Shown here piece by piece: positions 5,333 to 7,186 of a DNA stretch of 7,186 nt (positions within the stretch are counted from its first letter, which is position 1; each line of letters opens with the position of its first letter). Source of the DNA: Gammaproteobacteria bacterium (lineage in GTDB: Bacteria; Pseudomonadota; Gammaproteobacteria; Pseudomonadales; Azotimanducaceae_A); NCBI GenBank assembly GCA_026713405.1, contig JAPOON010000417.1, forward strand, positions 1-7,186, given 5' to 3'. The translations under genes and the position numbers were made by a program. Below the pieces are notes generated by a model. The model did no database searches. It was given only the letters and a program-made list of their open reading frames with translations, and was not told the DNA's origin.

Positions 5333-6439
5333 TCAGAGTGCGGCCAGACCGCGCAGGGTCTGACGAATGGCCTGCCGGGCGCGCCACCACACCATCTCCA
5401 GCCAATCGGGCGTTGCGGGGTAGTAGACCCTGAGCATTTCGCTGCGGATCCGCTCGGCCAGTGCCGGTTCCGCCTGCGGGTTGTTGTACAGCCACAGGTC
5501 CGCGATCTCGGCGGCGAGTACCTGTTCGTTTGGATAGGTGCCGAATTCGATGCCGGCGGCAACGACGTTCACCGCAGGCAGGCGCTTGATGAACGCCCGC
5601 ATCAGCAGCCCGTCGATGAACTGGTTGTAGTCCGGGTAACCCGCCTGCTCGCCGGCCTCGGCGAAGGTGGTCATGGCCGGCCCGTACCAGGCCCGGCTGT
5701 AGCCGGCCTGGGGGCTGTCCGGGTCGTTGGCGATCCCCACCAGCCCATGCCCGAAAAAACCGAGGCCGGTGTGCAGGTCCATCGTGGCCAGGTGCGCACG
5801 CTGCCTGCAGTGCTCTTCGATCAGGCTGTCGATCACTCCGGCCGACCAAACCGGCTCGTGACCGCCGAAGTTGATGCCGTTCGGGTGGCTGTACTGACCC
5901 AGCATGGCGAGCTGAAAAACGTCTTCGCCGCGTTCGCGCCGGAACCCCCCGATGCCCGGGTCGGTCTGCAGGCACACCGGCTGTGCAGCTCCCGCGGGAA
6001 CCAGCAGATCGTGAAATTCCCCGTAGTGGGGGTTCTCGAAATGGGGTTTGCCGTGATCCACGAAGTTGCGGTTGACGTCGACATTGTCCTCGTTGACCCG
6101 GCGCCGCCAGGCAGCGCCGAAGGGGTTGATGCAGTGGATCAGCAGGGCTGCGCAGTCATCAGGCAGGTCATCGAATCCGCGCTCCAGCAGCCAGCCGGTC
6201 TGAATGCCGGAGCCGCACAGAGCCTCTACGCCATGGGTGCCGGAGATCATCACGAGCAGCTTGGCGGCTCCGGGGGCGCCGAGGTAAGCAACGTCGGTGG
6301 CCAGGGGTTCACCGTCAGGCCCCGTGCGTTCGCTGGTAAACGACTGCACGCTTGCCTCCGCAGCCCGGGCGGCGTCAAGGAACTTCCGCCGCGCCTCGGT
6401 GTAGGTGGAGGCGAAACAGTGGGAGAATACCTGAGCCAT
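5333..6439 (-). CDS. DUF2817 / M14-family metallopeptidase-like protein (complete copy)
   Basis: The 368-residue product has the zinc carboxypeptidase-type layout of DUF2817 (M14 superfamily). ISGTHGVE (65-72) gives zinc ligands His69 and Glu72. CINPFGAAWRRRVNEDNVDVNRNF (103-126) carries the M14 Asn-Pro-x-Gly and Asn-Arg-Asn substrate carboxylate-binding signature. DLHTGLG (221-227) supplies the third ligand His223, and GIEFGTYP (296-303) the catalytic Glu298. All key residues are present, so an active zinc amidase or carboxypeptidase is expected. No signal peptide is seen, implying cytoplasmic action. The substrate is unknown; some M14 relatives (aspartoacylase, succinylglutamate desuccinylase) act on small N-acyl amino acids. 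The ATG at 6439 lies two bases after the stop of an upstream paralogue and has GGGAGG nine bases upstream. A longer in-frame extension beyond the ATG is open but runs against the paralogue in another frame and is rejected. Confidence 0.88.
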   Translation of the reverse strand: MAQVFSHCFASTYTEARRKFLDAARAAEASVQSFTSERTGPDGEPLATDVAYLGAPGAAKLLVMISGTHGVEALCGSGIQTGWLLERGFDDLPDDCAALLIHCINPFGAAWRRRVNEDNVDVNRNFVDHGKPHFENPHYGEFHDLLVPAGAAQPVCLQTDPGIGGFRRERGEDVFQLAMLGQYSHPNGINFGGHEPVWSAGVIDSLIEEHCRQRAHLATMDLHTGLGFFGHGLVGIANDPDSPQAGYSRAWYGPAMTTFAEAGEQAGYPDYNQFIDGLLMRAFIKRLPAVNVVAAGIEFGTYPNEQVLAAEIADLWLYNNPQAEPALAERIRSEMLRVYYPATPDWLEMVWWRARQAIRQTLRGLAAL

Positions 6440-6441
6440 CG

Positions 6442-7186
6442 TCAGCGGCCTCCCGTTTCCGCCGCTGCGGCATCGTCCGCCCCGTCGGTGGGGGCTTGGG
6501 GAATTGCACGGTCGCCTCGCGCAAGCCCTCGCAAGGCCTGCCCGATCCCCTGCCGCGACCGCCAGTGCACCATGTACTGCCAGTCCTCGTCGTCCGGAAA
6601 GAACTTTTCCAGCCATTCGCCGGCGATCTCCCTGCCCCGGGGCGAGTCGGGTTGCCCGAACTCGTGCAGCCAGGCATCGGCGCGCATGGCAGGAATGCAG
6701 TCGTCGAAGGGATATGTGCCAAATTCCAGGGCAATGGCGGTGGTATCGGCATCCGGCATCTGCGCCGCGAACGCTTCGATCATGGCGCCGCCGGTCAGCG
6801 CATCGCCGTCGGTGTCGGCATCCGGCTTGTCCAGCGCGTACATGGAGATCAGGGCATCCCCGTACCAGTCGTGAGCGCGTTTGAAGGCGGGGTCGCCCGG
6901 ACGGTACGAGGCGATGGGCATGCCGTAGCCATAGGGCCCCATACCGCTGTGAAAATCGATCAGCGCGGCATGGCTCGCGGATCCCGCATGCTCCTGCCAC
7001 AGCTTGCGGATCAACCGTTGCGACCACTCGGGTTCGCGGCCGCCGAAAAGAACGCCGCGAGGATGGGAATGCTGGCCGCCGAATGCGCGCATGTAGGCGG
7101 CATCGCCATGTTCCGGCCGATACTCGGCAACCCGCCGATTCGCGGCTTCGATGAACTCCGCGCCACGGTTCGCCGGCAACAGGGCA
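6442..7186 (-). CDS. Second DUF2817 / M14-like metallopeptidase, C-terminal part (cut by window edge)
   Basis: The frame is open from the right edge to a TGA at 6442-6444, giving about 247 residues. It aligns with the C-terminal two thirds of the downstream DUF2817 protein: GGQHSHPRGVLFGGREPEWS matches GQYSHPNGINFGGHEPVWS, DFHSGMGPYGYG matches DLHTGLGFFGHG (the third zinc His), and ALEFGTYPFDD matches GIEFGTYPNEQ (the catalytic Glu). The HWRSRQGIGQALRGLA ending also matches. The first zinc motif (HxxE) and the Asn-Arg-Asn motif must lie beyond the edge. An Ala/Asp/Glu-rich, probably disordered tail of about 20 residues follows the shared fold and is absent from the paralogue. A TTG near the edge (7179) is unlikely to be the true start, because homology continues upstream and the fold would lack its metal site. 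Zinc-dependent hydrolase activity is likely, on an unknown substrate. Confidence 0.83.
   Translation of the reverse strand, partial: ALLPANRGAEFIEAANRRVAEYRPEHGDAAYMRAFGGQHSHPRGVLFGGREPEWSQRLIRKLWQEHAGSASHAALIDFHSGMGPYGYGMPIASYRPGDPAFKRAHDWYGDALISMYALDKPDADTDGDALTGGAMIEAFAAQMPDADTTAIALEFGTYPFDDCIPAMRADAWLHEFGQPDSPRGREIAGEWLEKFFPDDEDWQYMVHWRSRQGIGQALRGLARGDRAIPQAPTDGADDAAAAETGGR
6449..6454 (-). promoter_or_regulatory. Shine-Dalgarno for the downstream DUF2817 gene, inside the upstream paralogue
   Basis: On the minus strand GGGAGG lies nine bases before the ATG at 6439 and within the last codons of the preceding gene. Together with the two-base gap between stop and start, it indicates coupled translation of the two DUF2817 proteins. 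Confidence 0.65.

Noticed and set aside
4205..6874. An 889-codon open frame on the plus strand opposite the MetE-like and DUF2817 genes
   Set aside because: It is codon-aligned with the two complete minus-strand genes (4244-5311 and 5333-6439), so a stop in it would require TTA, CTA or TCA codons in them, which are rare in G+C-rich genes. Its translation is Gly/Pro/Arg-rich with no recognisable domain, while the opposite strand encodes clear protein families.
6440..7027. In-frame upstream extension of the complete DUF2817 gene, to about 564 residues
   Set aside because: The added part is Arg/Ala-rich and overlaps the upstream DUF2817 paralogue in a different frame. The protein family signal begins after the ATG at 6439, which has a good Shine-Dalgarno.

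Overview
The window is G+C-rich bacterial chromosomal DNA. Codon use, short gene spacing and the families present suggest a proteobacterium, probably gammaproteobacterial, because of an LplT/Aas-type MFS transporter. That placement is inference: there is no rRNA, tRNA or phylogenetic marker here. I see no mobile element, CRISPR array, RNA gene or recognisable phage or defence island apart from one solitary Uma2-type nuclease-fold protein.

Layout: (1) 1-579, minus strand: the N-terminal part of an LplT/Aas-like MFS transporter that runs off the left edge. (2) 580-703: a divergent intergenic region with weak promoter candidates on both strands. (3) 704-1324, plus: a Uma2/DUF820-family protein. 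(4) 1475-2899, plus: a signal-peptide-bearing M20D amidohydrolase of the AbgB (p-aminobenzoyl-glutamate hydrolase B) type, with a good promoter and Shine-Dalgarno sequence. (5) 2972-3796, plus: a DUF1932-type NAD(P)-dependent beta-hydroxyacid-dehydrogenase-like protein, probably co-transcribed with the amidohydrolase. (6) 3797-3848: a short convergent gap with a GC hairpin. (7) 3849-7186, minus: a same-strand cluster. In transcription order it holds a DUF2817/M14-type metallopeptidase cut by the right edge, a second complete DUF2817 paralogue two bases downstream, a MetE/UROD-like barrel protein 21 bases further on, and, after a 98-base gap, a 98-residue beta-rich protein with an internal duplication.

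Functional reading: the plus-strand pair (amidohydrolase and dehydrogenase) and the minus-strand cluster (two zinc carboxypeptidase/amidoacylase-like enzymes and a MetE-like barrel) both look like small-molecule hydrolysis or catabolism genes rather than housekeeping genes. No substrate can be named from sequence. The most unusual points are the tandem translationally coupled DUF2817 pair, the MetE-like protein that keeps the His-x-Cys and distal Cys zinc ligands but seems to lack the usual Glu ligand, and the internally duplicated small protein. Several long open frames on the opposite strands are explained by codon-aligned antisense reading and are not genes.
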